Source of the DNA: Rothia amarae
Lineage (GTDB): Bacteria; Actinomycetota; Actinomycetes; Actinomycetales; Micrococcaceae
Direction: 5' to 3'
NCBI RefSeq assembly: GCF_014705945.2
Contig: NZ_CP061538.1
Location: 434,001 to 498,000, forward strand
DNA: 64,000 bases
Position 1 is the first letter of the stretch, and every line of letters begins with the position of its first letter. The notes beneath the pieces were generated by a model. It was not told where the DNA came from and ran no database searches. It was given only the letters and a program-made list of their open reading frames with translations. A program made the position numbers and the translations under genes. Of the stretch, positions 41,589 through 51,117 are shown one piece after another.

Positions 41589-44180
41589 ATGGAACAAAAA
41601 TTCACCACTAAATCACAAGAAATCATTAGTAGCGCGAACATGAACGCGCAAACCGCCGGGAACCCCAGCATCGAACCTGCCCACTTACTCAAAGCGCTCA
41701 TGGATCAGCGCGACGGCGTGGCTGTAGCTGTACTCAAAGCTGCAGGAGTGGACATCGACGCCGTCTCCGTTGCTGCCTCCAATGAAATCGCCAAGCTGCC
41801 CAAGAGCAGTGGCTCATCGGTAGCGCAAGCACAATTCAGCCGCAACGCACTGCGTGCAATTCAAACCGCTCAAACCAAAGCAGAGCAATTCGGGGATACT
41901 TTCATCTCCACCGAAATGATTTTGCTCGGGCTTGCATCAAACGACGACGCTACAGCGAAAGCTCTGGCGGATAACGGCGCTAGCGCCGACGTCATCGCTC
42001 AGACCATTCCGCAGGTAAGAGGAGATCGCACCGTGGACACTCCAGACCCCGAAGGCACTTTCCAAGCGCTTGAAAAATTTGGTACCGACCTCACCAAGAT
42101 TGCTCGCGAGGGCAAACTAGACCCTGTGATTGGTCGTGACTCAGAAATCCGTCGCGTCGTGCAGGTACTTTCTCGCCGTACCAAGAACAACCCCGTTCTT
42201 ATCGGTGAACCAGGTGTAGGTAAGACCGCTGTGGTAGAAGGTCTTGCTCAGCGCATGGTTTCGGGCGACGTTCCTGAATCTTTGCGCGGCAAAACCCTGA
42301 TTTCTTTGGATCTTGGCTCAATGGTTGCCGGTGCAAAATACCGCGGTGAGTTCGAAGAGCGCCTCAAAGCTGTTTTGGATGAAATCAAGAAGTCCGAAGG
42401 CCAAATTATTACCTTCATTGACGAGATTCATACCGTCGTCGGTGCTGGCGCTTCCGAAGGTTCGATGGATGCCGGAAACATGCTCAAGCCCATGCTGGCG
42501 CGCGGTGAGTTGCGTTTGATTGGCGCTACCACCCTCAACGAATACCGTGAAAATATTGAGAAAGACGCCGCTCTAGAACGCCGTTTCCAGCAGGTCTACG
42601 TGGGTGAACCCAGTGTGGAAGACACCATCGGTATTCTGCGTGGACTCAAAGAACGCTACGAAGCGCACCACAAAGTAGCCATTGCAGACTCGGCTTTGGT
42701 CGCTGCGGCAACGCTGTCCCACCGCTACATTCCCTCGCGTCAACTTCCCGATAAGGCAATCGACCTCATCGACGAAGCTGCTTCGCGCCTACGCATGGAA
42801 ATCGACTCGGCACCCGAAGAAATTGACATGCTCCGGCGCCAGGTAGACCGCTTGACCATGGAAGAACTGGCACTTCAGAACGAAACCGACCCAGCCTCAG
42901 TAGAGCGCCTGGAACACCTTCGTGCTGAAATGGCAGACAAACGAGAAGAACTCGACTCTCTCAACGCACGTTGGGAAGCCGAAAAAGCAGGACTCAACCG
43001 AGTCGGCGACATCAAGAACAAAATTGATGAACTGCGCTCTCAGGCAGAGGTTGCTCAGCGCGAAGGTAATCTCGGTGAAGCCTCACGAATTCTTTACGGT
43101 GAAATTCCTGCCCTTGAAGGCGAACTGCATGCAGCGCAGCAAGCTGAAGAAGAGCACACCGAAAAAGAATCGATGGTTTCTGAAGAAGTAACCGCCGATG
43201 ACATTGCCGAGGTTATCTCCGCTTGGACGGGCATTCCCGCCGGCAAGATGCTACAGGGCGAATCGGAGAAACTGCTGAACATGGAAGACGAGCTGGGCAA
43301 GCGACTCATCGGACAGAAGCAGGCGGTCACCGCCGTAGCCGATGCCGTGCGTCGTTCACGCGCAGGCATTTCTGACCCCGACCGTCCGATTGGTTCCTTC
43401 CTCTTCCTTGGCCCAACCGGCGTCGGCAAAACCGAACTCGCCAAATCACTCGCCGAATTCCAATTCGACGATGAAAAGGCACTGATTCGTATCGACATGA
43501 GCGAATTTGCTGAAAAGCACAGTGTCTCACGTCTGGTGGGTGCCCCTCCCGGATACGTTGGTTACGATCAGGGCGGTCAGCTCACCGAAGCGGTCCGCCG
43601 TCGTCCCTACTCCGTAGTGCTGTTGGATGAGGTGGAAAAGGCTCACCCGGACGTCTTTGACATCCTCTTGCAGGTACTCGATGATGGCCGCCTTACCGAC
43701 GGTCAGGGGCGTACCGTAGACTTCCGCAACGTCATCCTGATTCTTACCTCTAACCTGGGATCACAGTTCCTGGTTGATCAGAACATGGAAGAAGACGCCA
43801 AGAAGCAGGCGGTTATGAACGTAGTCAACGCTTCGTTCAAGCCCGAGTTCCTCAACCGTTTGGACAACATCATCATGTTCGATCCTCTTTCGGCTCAGGA
43901 TCTCTCTAAGATTGTGGACATTCAGATTGACGCGATGGCACAGCGCCTGGGCGCCCGCCGCATCAATTTGAACGTTACAGATGCCGCTAGCGAATGGCTC
44001 GGACTTGCTGGCTACGACCCCGCCTTCGGTGCTCGTCCGTTGCGCCGTCTGGTGCAAACCGAAGTGGGCGACCGTCTGGCACGAGGAATCCTCTCCGGCG
44101 CCATCCACGATGGCGATACCGTAAAGGTAGATGTGAACCCCGATGTTGCTATCGATGGGCTGACGGTGACGGCTGAGTAA
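41589..44180 (+). CDS. clpB: ATP-dependent disaggregase ClpB
   Basis: Hexameric AAA+ chaperone that rescues aggregated proteins with DnaK. It is 863 aa: a double Clp-N domain (1-145), AAA1 with Walker A GEPGVGKT (about 206-213) and [10 protein letters not shown], the coiled-coil M domain (about 405-520) that distinguishes ClpB from ClpA/C, and AAA2 with Walker A GPTGVGKT (about 607-614), pore loop GYVGYDQGG and C-terminal arm. GAAAGGAAGG precedes the ATG. Regulation by HspR is indicated by the upstream HAIR element. Confidence 0.97.
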   Translation: MEQKFTTKSQEIISSANMNAQTAGNPSIEPAHLLKALMDQRDGVAVAVLKAAGVDIDAVSVAASNEIAKLPKSSGSSVAQAQFSRNALRAIQTAQTKAEQFGDTFISTEMILLGLASNDDATAKALADNGASADVIAQTIPQVRGDRTVDTPDPEGTFQALEKFGTDLTKIAREGKLDPVIGRDSEIRRVVQVLSRRTKNNPVLIGEPGVGKTAVVEGLAQRMVSGDVPESLRGKTLISLDLGSMVAGAKYRGEFEERLKAVLDEIKKSEGQIITFIDEIHTVVGAGASEGSMDAGNMLKPMLARGELRLIGATTLNEYRENIEKDAALERRFQQVYVGEPSVEDTIGILRGLKERYEAHHKVAIADSALVAAATLSHRYIPSRQLPDKAIDLIDEAASRLRMEIDSAPEEIDMLRRQVDRLTMEELALQNETDPASVERLEHLRAEMADKREELDSLNARWEAEKAGLNRVGDIKNKIDELRSQAEVAQREGNLGEASRILYGEIPALEGELHAAQQAEEEHTEKESMVSEEVTADDIAEVISAWTGIPAGKMLQGESEKLLNMEDELGKRLIGQKQAVTAVADAVRRSRAGISDPDRPIGSFLFLGPTGVGKTELAKSLAEFQFDDEKALIRIDMSEFAEKHSVSRLVGAPPGYVGYDQGGQLTEAVRRRPYSVVLLDEVEKAHPDVFDILLQVLDDGRLTDGQGRTVDFRNVILILTSNLGSQFLVDQNMEEDAKKQAVMNVVNASFKPEFLNRLDNIIMFDPLSAQDLSKIVDIQIDAMAQRLGARRINLNVTDAASEWLGLAGYDPAFGARPLRRLVQTEVGDRLARGILSGAIHDGDTVKVDVNPDVAIDGLTVTAE

Positions 44181-44260
44181 TGTTGCTTGGCTGAGCTATG
44201 TGATATTTCGCTCTAGCTAGGTTGCGGCTTCGTCAGGGACAAACGCTTGAGCTCAAACAT

Positions 44261-44336
44261 TAAGAGGAGGACGCCGCCCGGTCGGCTCTTACGGAACTTT
44301 TAGTCCGAGGGAGCTGAGGGGGGCGTCCTCCTCTTA
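44261..44336. terminator. Long hairpin downstream of clpB
   Basis: A 15-bp perfect stem TAAGAGGAGGACGCC/GGCGTCCTCCTCTTA encloses about 46 nt with an inner CGGA/TCCG hairpin. It lies between convergent clpB and the next gene. A terminator is the simplest reading, but there is no T run and the loop is long. Confidence 0.55.
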
Positions 44337-44430
44337 TAACTCGCCTGCGCATTTATCCCTGCACTCCACCACGAGATGAGCTGGGGCGCGTAACACTGCT
44401 AGGCTCAGCTTTTTACTCAATCCAAGCAGA

Positions 44431-45174
44431 TTACTGCTGCCTCAACCATTGTTCGAGGGTGGGTTCGAGGATGATGGCGTCGACCGGTGCGTAGAGAGAT
44501 CCATCGGCAAGCGCCGGCAGGACGGCGTCCACGGTGGTGACCTTGCGGGAATCGTTCGTAGCTGCGAGATAGCGCTCGGTCAGCTCAGGCAAGGTGAGGC
44601 GTTCGCCGCCTGCAACGGTGATGAGCCCTTCCCCGTGTTTACCTTCCGCGGCTTCTACCAAGAAATCTGCGACGGCGCCCATAGGGGCTGGCTGGATAGC
44701 CCAGTTCTGTGCCTTCACCTCATCATCGGAAACTTCGGAGCCAGCGGGATTGAGCACAAACTCAAACCACTGCACCGAGCGAACCACGACAGATTCGAGC
44801 TCCGCCTTCTGAACGAGCTGTTCCTGCTCGAAGCGTGCCTTGTAGAAGGGGAATTCCTGGAGCTGGGGCTTTTCTACGCCGTTAATGGAGAGCATCACGA
44901 GGCGGTGAACGCCAGCTTTTTCTGCGGCGTCGATAAGGTTTTTAGCGCCGTCGAGGATAGGGGTAATCGGATCGTCAGAAGCAGGATCGCCCACCTGAGA
45001 AGCATCAATCACAGCGTCAACGCCGTCGAGCTGCTCCAGAATGCCCTCGCCAGCGAGCAAATCTACGCCTTCGGAGCGGCAAATCTTGACGACATCATGA
45101 CCTGCTGCTTCAGCTTTTTCAACAATAACTTTTCCCATAGCGCCGGTGGCGCCAGCAACTGCAATCTTTAACAT
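44431..45174 (-). CDS. NAD(P)-binding protein, atypical SDR (NmrA-like)
   Basis: A 247-aa Rossmann-fold protein with the dinucleotide motif AVAGATGAMGKVIV at the N-terminus, GVDAVIDASQV, HRLVMLSINGVE and YKARFEQEQLVQKAEL, the usual pattern of atypical SDR/NmrA-type proteins without a strict catalytic Tyr-Lys pair (YKARFEQ may stand in). Likely a quinone oxidoreductase or redox sensor; function not assignable. Divergent from the sirtuin gene. Confidence 0.82.
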   Translation of the reverse strand: MLKIAVAGATGAMGKVIVEKAEAAGHDVVKICRSEGVDLLAGEGILEQLDGVDAVIDASQVGDPASDDPITPILDGAKNLIDAAEKAGVHRLVMLSINGVEKPQLQEFPFYKARFEQEQLVQKAELESVVVRSVQWFEFVLNPAGSEVSDDEVKAQNWAIQPAPMGAVADFLVEAAEGKHGEGLITVAGGERLTLPELTERYLAATNDSRKVTTVDAVLPALADGSLYAPVDAIILEPTLEQWLRQQ

Positions 45175-45230
45175 TCCTTTATTCTATGCCTGCTGATGTT
45201 TGCCTTGCTATGACTTGTAATAATAGAGGG

Positions 45231-46196
45231 GTGAACTTTGAATCATCCTCCCGCGCGTCTTCGTATGTTTCTGATGCGGAAAGTATTGCCCGCCCCGATA
45301 TTGCGATGGCGCACCGTTCGGCAATTCGCTCGATTGAGCGGGTGGTCAGTGAAACGGCGACACCTCACGATCCAGTTTTTGCTCGTGAGGGTATCGCGGC
45401 AATGTTGGATGCCGGGGGAGTGTTGGTACTCACCGGTGCGGGAGTATCGACCGGTTCGGGAATTCCCGACTACCGCGGTCCCAACGGTTCGCTCAAGAAA
45501 CACCGCCCCATGACCTATCAGGAATTTAGATACGACGACGGCGCTCGCCAGCGCTACTGGGCACGCTCGTTCGTGGGCTGGCGGCATATGCGCCGCGCCG
45601 AACCTAACGCAGCTCACTACCTACTGGCTAAATTTGAAGAGCGAGGCGCGCTAGCCGGTCTCGTGACTCAAAACGTGGATGGTTTGCACCAACGGGCAGG
45701 GTCAAAAAATATCGTGGCGATCCACGGTGATCTTGACCGGGTGATTTGCCTGATGTGCAGGCACCTAGAAAACCGCGCTCATATGGACACCCGCATCGAC
45801 GCCATCAACCCCGGCTACCTTGCGCGGTTAGAAGGTGAAGAGCTGCAGGTTAACCCCGACGGCGACGTCGAACTTTCAGACACCTTCATTCGCGATTTTA
45901 AAATGGCAGGGTGCGAGAACTGCGGTTCCACCCGCTTGAAACCTGATGTGGTGTATTTCGGCGAAAACGTGCCCGCCGAACGCAAGGCTGCAGTCGCAGA
46001 GATGAAAGCTGACTCGAAATCCCTGCTCATTGTGGGTAGTTCGGTAGCGGTGATGAGCGGGTACAAGCTCGTGCTAGACGCGCAGAAGCAGGGCAAACCC
46101 ATCGGCGTCATGAATGGTGGCCCCGGACGCGCGGACACCCGTGCAGATTACCTCTGGCGCACTGAAGTAGCAGCAGGGCTAGCTCAACTGATCTAG
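45231..46196 (+). CDS. Sir2-family NAD-dependent protein deacylase
   Basis: Sirtuin of about 321 aa that removes acyl groups from lysines using NAD+. Motifs: LTGAGVSTGSGIPDYRG, TQNVDGLHQRAG, catalytic His in AIHGDLDRV, zinc Cys pairs ICLMC and CENCGSTRLKPDVVYFGE, and LIVGSSVAVMSGYKL. The reading is open to ATG 45186, only 11 bp from the divergent gene's start, which leaves no room for a promoter. GTG 45231, just after a TTGCCT/TAATAG promoter-like pair, would give a leaderless transcript and is preferred. ATG 45306 is a further option. Confidence 0.85.
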   Translation: MNFESSSRASSYVSDAESIARPDIAMAHRSAIRSIERVVSETATPHDPVFAREGIAAMLDAGGVLVLTGAGVSTGSGIPDYRGPNGSLKKHRPMTYQEFRYDDGARQRYWARSFVGWRHMRRAEPNAAHYLLAKFEERGALAGLVTQNVDGLHQRAGSKNIVAIHGDLDRVICLMCRHLENRAHMDTRIDAINPGYLARLEGEELQVNPDGDVELSDTFIRDFKMAGCENCGSTRLKPDVVYFGENVPAERKAAVAEMKADSKSLLIVGSSVAVMSGYKLVLDAQKQGKPIGVMNGGPGRADTRADYLWRTEVAAGLAQLI

Positions 46197-46204
46197 CTCC
46201 GAAC

Positions 46205-46242
46205 AAAAAAGCCGTTCACCGAAAAATGGTGAACGGCTTTTT
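46205..46242. terminator. Terminator after the sirtuin gene
   Basis: AAAGCCGTTCACC/GGTGAACGGCTTT stem with T run. Confidence 0.93.
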
Positions 46243-46264
46243 CTACACTCTGAGCCCTGAACTT

Positions 46265-46874
46265 TTAACGGTCAGGGGACGAAAGGTTGTAGCTAATTTC
46301 GAAAGCATCGAGCCGCTCCAACTCATGCGAATGGGCTTCGAAAGAGAATGAGCCAATTTCGCGTGCATCCAGCAAAGCCGCAGCTTCTTTCTGCACCAGT
46401 TCAGGGTCTTCACCCTTAGTCTTGACTCAGCTCACCACTGCGCTGAGAGTACTGCCCTGAATAACCAGCGAAAGAAGCGCCACGAGAAAGGCGATAAAAA
46501 TCAGTAAGGAACGCTGCGGAGTTCCTTCGGGAAGGGTGTGCACCGTAGCCAGGGTAAACGCACCGCGCATACCTGCCCGCACCAAAATAACCGAGTGCTG
46601 CCACGTCAGCGGGCGCTCCATCTCGTAGCGAACCGTGGTTCCTACCCGTCGAATACGCTTAATCATGTTTTCCTGCTTGCGGAAAAGACGCTGCTGAGAG
46701 CGTTCAGACACCGACTCAAAATCTTGCGGCTGAGGGTTCTTCCGACAGCAATGCTTTCTCTGGGGTACCTCTCAAAACGAGCAGGATAGGCGCGGTAACC
46801 CGAACCCGGTTTTCGAGGGAAGCAACCACGGCGATAACCGCCAGAGCGAGAACGATAGAAATAATAACGATCAT
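46265..46874 (-). pseudogene. Decayed CPA1 Na+/H+ antiporter
   Basis: Minus-strand translation from 46874 gives a typical antiporter N-terminus (MIVIIISIVLALAVIAVV, ASLENRVRVTAPILLVL), which then runs out of frame near 46730-46760. The other frame continues with a C-terminal part: ERPLTWQHSVILVRAGMRGA, FTLATVHTLPEG, IAFLVALLSLVIQG. That frame meets an in-frame TGA at 46427-46429 and reads on to 46265 with a cytoplasmic tail (EDPELVQKEAAALLDAREIG). Most of the roughly 10-helix membrane domain is missing. At least three lesions are visible (large internal deletion, frameshift, nonsense codon), so it is non-functional. Confidence 0.85.
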
Positions 46875-47170
46875 AGGCAGAAAAACCTTCAAGCGCTGGA
46901 GAACAGCTAATCCTTAGGGTACTGCCCTCACTCGAACAGAGGGGGGCAACGGCACGGGTTGAGATAGCTCCAGGTCTGCGAGATACCAGAAAGATGAATG
47001 AGATACCGCCTCGAAACGGTACCTGATGAACTTTTCTAGTATCTCGACGTCGACTCCTTACAACATATTTTAAACGCTTAAGTTAGCCCTACATCCAGCA
47101 CAGCTTAAACATAGCTACAGGTACGAATCTATAAATAACGCAAATTCCCCATGATTCGAAAGACCTGAAA

Positions 47171-47818
47171 ATGTACCTCACTCTGGCATTCGCCGCACTT
47201 GACCTAGCCGCCATCCTCGCTCTCTGCGCCATGTACGTTCGCCGCCATCGCCGTCGCGACCTGGTGGTTTCATACCTGGTGATTAACGTGGGCGTCTTTG
47301 CCGTGACGGTCGCGCTCGCCAACGCCGACGCCACCAGCGCAGGCATGGGAATGGGGCTTTTCGGTGTGCTTTCGATTATCAGGCTCCGTTCCACCGAGCT
47401 GGACCAGCGCGAGGTAGCCTACTTCTTCGCCGCACTCGCCCTAGGTCTGCTTGCGGGAATCGGTCTTGAGCCTGTAGGCCTGGCTATAGCGCTGATGGCA
47501 GTGCTACTGATAGCGATGCTTGCCGTGGATTCGCCTCAAGTCATGGCAAACCTCCGCTCGCAAACCGTGACGGTCGACCGCGCCATCAGCGATGAAAATA
47601 TCTTGCGCACTTACCTACAAGATCAGCTGGGGTACGTGATTGAAACCGTGAACATTCTAGAACTTGACCTTATCAACGATAAGACGGTAGCTGATATCCG
47701 ATTCAACGCAGGTAAAGCAACTGTCCCTCATACTCCCGATCATCCCGAGCTCTACTCCGACCAGCATCCCCTCACCCCGAATACCGCCACTCTGACCTCC
47801 CCTGCCCAACATCGCTAA
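47171..47818 (+). CDS. DUF4956 family membrane protein
   Basis: A 215-aa protein with an N-terminal membrane domain of about four helices (about 5-25, 33-52, 85-105, 108-125) and a soluble C-terminal part. The family pattern is clear: GMGLFGVLSIIRLRSTELDQREVAYFFAALALGL. DUF4956 proteins typically sit beside VTC-domain polyphosphate polymerase genes, as here (10-bp gap to the next gene). Function unknown; a membrane partner or channel for the polymerase is inferred from this linkage. The C-terminal about 25 residues (TPDHPELYSDQHPLTP) are low-complexity. Confidence 0.87.
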   Translation: MYLTLAFAALDLAAILALCAMYVRRHRRRDLVVSYLVINVGVFAVTVALANADATSAGMGMGLFGVLSIIRLRSTELDQREVAYFFAALALGLLAGIGLEPVGLAIALMAVLLIAMLAVDSPQVMANLRSQTVTVDRAISDENILRTYLQDQLGYVIETVNILELDLINDKTVADIRFNAGKATVPHTPDHPELYSDQHPLTPNTATLTSPAQHR

Positions 47819-47828
47819 GGAGAAAACC

Positions 47829-48731
47829 ATGAATGAAAACACCCTCAAACTTCAGCCCCTGACCTTCGCGAACCAACATGAAGCGGCGCCGGCGTCCATT
47901 GTTCCCTCCCACTGGCGCCCCATCAACCTCGAAGAACTCAATGCACAGGCTGCCATGCAAACTCGCGTAGACCGCAAATATATTGTGGATGCGAAGCTGG
48001 CTCAGAAGGTGCTGGCTACGCTCCCCGCACAGGCGGCGGTGCTTACGATGGATGGCAAACGCGATTTCGCCTACGACTCGGTGTACTTCGATAACCCGGC
48101 GCTACAAAGCTACCGGCTAGCAGCCCACGGGCGACGCAACCGCTTCAAAATCCGAACACGCACCTACTGCGATACCGGAGATACTTTTCTTGAAGTCAAG
48201 ACCGAAGGCGCACGAGCTGTCACGGTCAAAGAACGAATTCCTTATCAGATAGCTGATCGCGCTCGTCTGAATACCGAAGGGCGCAGATACGTGAACGAAG
48301 CCCTGGGCGACATGCTTGAATGCCCGGTCACCGACTTTGAACCGGTACTGGCTACCAACTACCGCCGCACCACGGTGTTCCTGCCAGAGGCAGAAAACAA
48401 TCCGGTGAACTCCCGAATGACCATTGACTGCGCTTTGACCTGGACGCCGCTAAGCGAACTGGCGCTCTCACCGGCAACACCTTTTGAAGTGGGTGAGCAC
48501 TATGTGGCGGAGGGGATGGTGATTATCGAAACTAAATCTTCCTCCGCCCCCTCGGTAGCAGATAAACACCTGTGGCAGGCAGGAATTAGACCGACAAAAA
48601 TCTCCAAATTCGCTACGGGAATGGCGGCTCTCAACGCCCAGCTCCCCGCTAACAAATGGCGGCGGACGATTCGTCGGAACATCCATTTGAGCCCCACCGA
48701 GAAAACCCGCAGCCTTCATTTTGCCGCCTAA
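47829..48731 (+). CDS. VTC-domain protein (polyphosphate polymerase-like)
   Basis: A 300-aa member of the VTC family in the CYTH-like triphosphate tunnel fold, whose yeast member Vtc4 polymerises polyphosphate from ATP. Basic and acidic tunnel motifs are in order: MQTRVDRKYIVDAKLA, NRFKIRTRTY, FLEVKTEGARAVTVKERI, ATNYRRTTVFLP, SRMTIDCALTW and MVIIETKSSSAP. AAGGAG precedes ATG 47829, 10 bp after the DUF4956 gene, so the pair is one operon. No SPX or membrane domain of its own. Confidence 0.9.
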   Translation: MNENTLKLQPLTFANQHEAAPASIVPSHWRPINLEELNAQAAMQTRVDRKYIVDAKLAQKVLATLPAQAAVLTMDGKRDFAYDSVYFDNPALQSYRLAAHGRRNRFKIRTRTYCDTGDTFLEVKTEGARAVTVKERIPYQIADRARLNTEGRRYVNEALGDMLECPVTDFEPVLATNYRRTTVFLPEAENNPVNSRMTIDCALTWTPLSELALSPATPFEVGEHYVAEGMVIIETKSSSAPSVADKHLWQAGIRPTKISKFATGMAALNAQLPANKWRRTIRRNIHLSPTEKTRSLHFAA

Positions 48732-48781
48732 TCAGCGTCCCCAGATTTACTCCAACAACTCCAAGCGAAAGCAAAAACATC

Positions 48782-50365
48782 ATGAAACTCAAGAATAAAT
48801 TCTCTAAGTCAGCTCTTTCCCTCGCCTTTGTAGGAATCATCGGGCTCTCGGGCTGCGCCGCTCAAGAAACATCCAGCACATCCTCTACCACGAGCGTAAG
48901 CGCAAGCTCAGCAAGCTCCACTGCTTCGTCAAGTTCATCTGCTTCCTCTAGCTCAAGTAGCACGCTCTCCTACGACACCCATTTCAGCCAGGGCGATTTG
49001 AGCTGGGACGATTCTTCGGTCAAGACCATCGATCTCTCTAATCCTGAAGCGACCGATGGTGTGACGGTCAAGGACGGTGTCATCACCATTACCACCGCTG
49101 GTAACTATAAGCTCACCGGCACTCTTGAAGACGGGCAGATTGTAGTTTCTGCAGGCGATGAAGATATGGTTCGCTTGATTCTCGATAACGCGTCGATTAC
49201 GAATTCTGACGGTTCAACAATCAATATTCAAAGCGCTAACGAAGTTCTGCTGTACTCCAATTCAGGAACAACCAACACTATTAGCGATGGTTCCGAGTAC
49301 AGCTCAACGGGAGAGGACGACCCTGATGCAGCGATTTACTCTAAGTCAGATTTGACCTTGGCTGGCGAGGGAACACTCAACGTCACTGGCAACTACAATG
49401 ATGGTATTACCTCCAAAGACGGCCTCGTTATTGCCTCAGGCACCGTTGATGTAACCGCTCAAAACAGCGGTATCAAGGGTAAAGACTATGTAGATATTCT
49501 CGATGGCACCGTGAAGGTTACCGCTACCGAAGGCGATGGCATCAAGGCCACTAATTCGGACGAAGAGGGGCGAGGCTGGACTCGTCTTCAGAGCGGTACC
49601 GTAGAAATTTCTGCCGGCGATGACGGTTTCAAGGCTGAAAAGGAACTTGAGATTGACGGCGGAACTCTAACCATCAGCCAGTCCAATGAAGGTATTGAAG
49701 CGCAGTACATTACTTTCGCCGGCGGTGAAATCACTGTGGCATCAGACGATGATGGTGTCAACGCCAGTGTGCCCGATACTGATACTGACTCGACTTCAAC
49801 CGATTCGGCTGACTCAACTTCAACCGATTCAAGTACTACCGATCAGCAGCAGGGACAGATGCCTTCAGGTGACATGGGCGGTCAGGCACCCGGCGGTGAC
49901 ATGGGCGGTGGCGGTGGCATGGACACCGTTGAAGACGCCAGCATTACTGTTACCGGCGGCACCATCAATGTGACTGCTGAAGGCGATGGCTTCGACTCTA
50001 ACGGTACTGCCACCATGAGCGGAGGTACTCTGACTGTCAACGGTCCCTCACGAGGCGGCAATGGCGTCTTTGATACCGCCGGGGACTTTACTCTAACGGG
50101 CGGAACACTTCTAGCTGGTGGAACCTCGGATATGTTCGTGGCGCCCGCCGCAGACGGCCAGGGATATATCAAATCAACCGATTTGAGCACTTCAGAAGGT
50201 GACACCGTGACCGTGGTGGATTCTTCAGGCAAGACCGTGGCTACCTATAAAGTCACCGACAAGGGAACACAGGTATTCTTCGCCTCAACCGAAGGAATCA
50301 CCGCCGGGCAGACCTACACTTTGCAGGTCAACGGTGAAGACGCCGGAAGCGTCACCGCCCAGTAA
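48782..50365 (+). CDS. Cthe_2159-like carbohydrate-binding beta-helix lipoprotein
   Basis: About 527 aa from ATG 48782; the long reading from 48656 overlaps the VTC gene and is rejected. The N-terminus has a lipobox (IIGLSGCAAQ) followed by a Ser-rich spacer (about 25-60). The remainder is a parallel beta-helix typical of Cthe_2159 proteins: TTAGNYKLTGTLEDGQIVV, AAIYSKSDLTLAGEGTLNV, GNYNDGITSKDGLVI, AGDDGFKAEKELEIDGG. This family binds acidic polysaccharides and calcium. A Thr/Ser/Asp then Gly/Met/Gln-rich insertion (about 330-385) splits the helix. Third gene of the VTC operon, 50 bp gap. Confidence 0.85.
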   Translation: MKLKNKFSKSALSLAFVGIIGLSGCAAQETSSTSSTTSVSASSASSTASSSSSASSSSSSTLSYDTHFSQGDLSWDDSSVKTIDLSNPEATDGVTVKDGVITITTAGNYKLTGTLEDGQIVVSAGDEDMVRLILDNASITNSDGSTINIQSANEVLLYSNSGTTNTISDGSEYSSTGEDDPDAAIYSKSDLTLAGEGTLNVTGNYNDGITSKDGLVIASGTVDVTAQNSGIKGKDYVDILDGTVKVTATEGDGIKATNSDEEGRGWTRLQSGTVEISAGDDGFKAEKELEIDGGTLTISQSNEGIEAQYITFAGGEITVASDDDGVNASVPDTDTDSTSTDSADSTSTDSSTTDQQQGQMPSGDMGGQAPGGDMGGGGGMDTVEDASITVTGGTINVTAEGDGFDSNGTATMSGGTLTVNGPSRGGNGVFDTAGDFTLTGGTLLAGGTSDMFVAPAADGQGYIKSTDLSTSEGDTVTVVDSSGKTVATYKVTDKGTQVFFASTEGITAGQTYTLQVNGEDAGSVTAQ

Positions 50366-50448
50366 CTCCGCACCGTATCGGATAGTGGGACGGTGGTGAG
50401 ACCCTCCCGCCCAATGACGGCACCGAAATATCCGCCCGAACGTGATTC

Positions 50449-50492
50449 ACGACGCCGAAGAGTGTAGTTTCCCCTACACTTTTCGGCGTCGT
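50449..50492. terminator. Inverted repeat after the lipoprotein gene
   Basis: 11-bp perfect arms ACGACGCCGAA/TTCGGCGTCGT enclose a second pairing GTGTAG/CTACAC. No T run follows, so it is a weak or factor-assisted terminator. Confidence 0.55.
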
Positions 50493-50654
50493 CCAGAAAA
50501 AACTTCAGATGAATTTTCGCCCAGCGGGATATCAATCTGCATATAACGCTAAAAACATGTACGCTTAAGAAAAGAAAACTGTAAGCATTCCGGTGGCTTA
50601 AGTGCGCCTGCACGGTAGCCAAAAGCGGACCCGACGGATAAAGGGGGTCACGCC

Positions 50655-50870
50655 ATGGGGCGCGGCCGTCAAAAGGCTAAAGCAACACGGCAGGCTCGGG
50701 AAATGAAGTACTACAGCCCCGAGACCGACTACACTGCGCTTGAACGTGAGCTCAGTAGTGCCAAAAAAAATTCATCAAGTGCAGCTCCGGCGTCAACCTA
50801 TGACGACGAAGATGACTACTCAGCGTACGCAGACAAGTACACTGACGACTACGCCGATCGCCGCCGCTAA
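50655..50870 (+). CDS. DUF3073 family protein
   Basis: A 71-aa actinobacterial protein with the conserved N-terminus MGRGRQKAKATRQAREMKYY, then SPETDYTALERELS, and an acidic Tyr-rich tail (YDDEDDYSAYADKYTDDYAD). Function unknown. ATG at 50655 is preceded by AAAGGGGG. It has its own terminator and probably is not part of the surrounding surface-glycan genes. Confidence 0.9.
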   Translation: MGRGRQKAKATRQAREMKYYSPETDYTALERELSSAKKNSSSAAPASTYDDEDDYSAYADKYTDDYADRRR

Positions 50871-50908
50871 CCGGGAAACCGGATAGTAGGCAATCAGCAC
50901 ATCACAAG

Positions 50909-50943
50909 ACAGCCTCGGCAACGCGCCGGGGCTGTTTTGTTTT
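50909..50943 (+). terminator. DUF3073 terminator
   Basis: CAGCC-CGGC/GCCG-GGCTG stem (one bulge each side) followed by TTTTGTTTT. Confidence 0.85.
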
Positions 50944-51117
50944 AAGAACTAGTGGAAACTTCTTGAACACTTACGCTCGGTATTACATTCGCTACGCTCA
51001 TAGCCTTCAATTCGGAAACCTCTTGTGTGCTCGCGCGCTCGCACCCGGTTTCCTCATCACAGGAGAGGCATAGGTTTGGCAAATCCTGCACATGGGAACG
51101 CACCACATGCTTAAACC

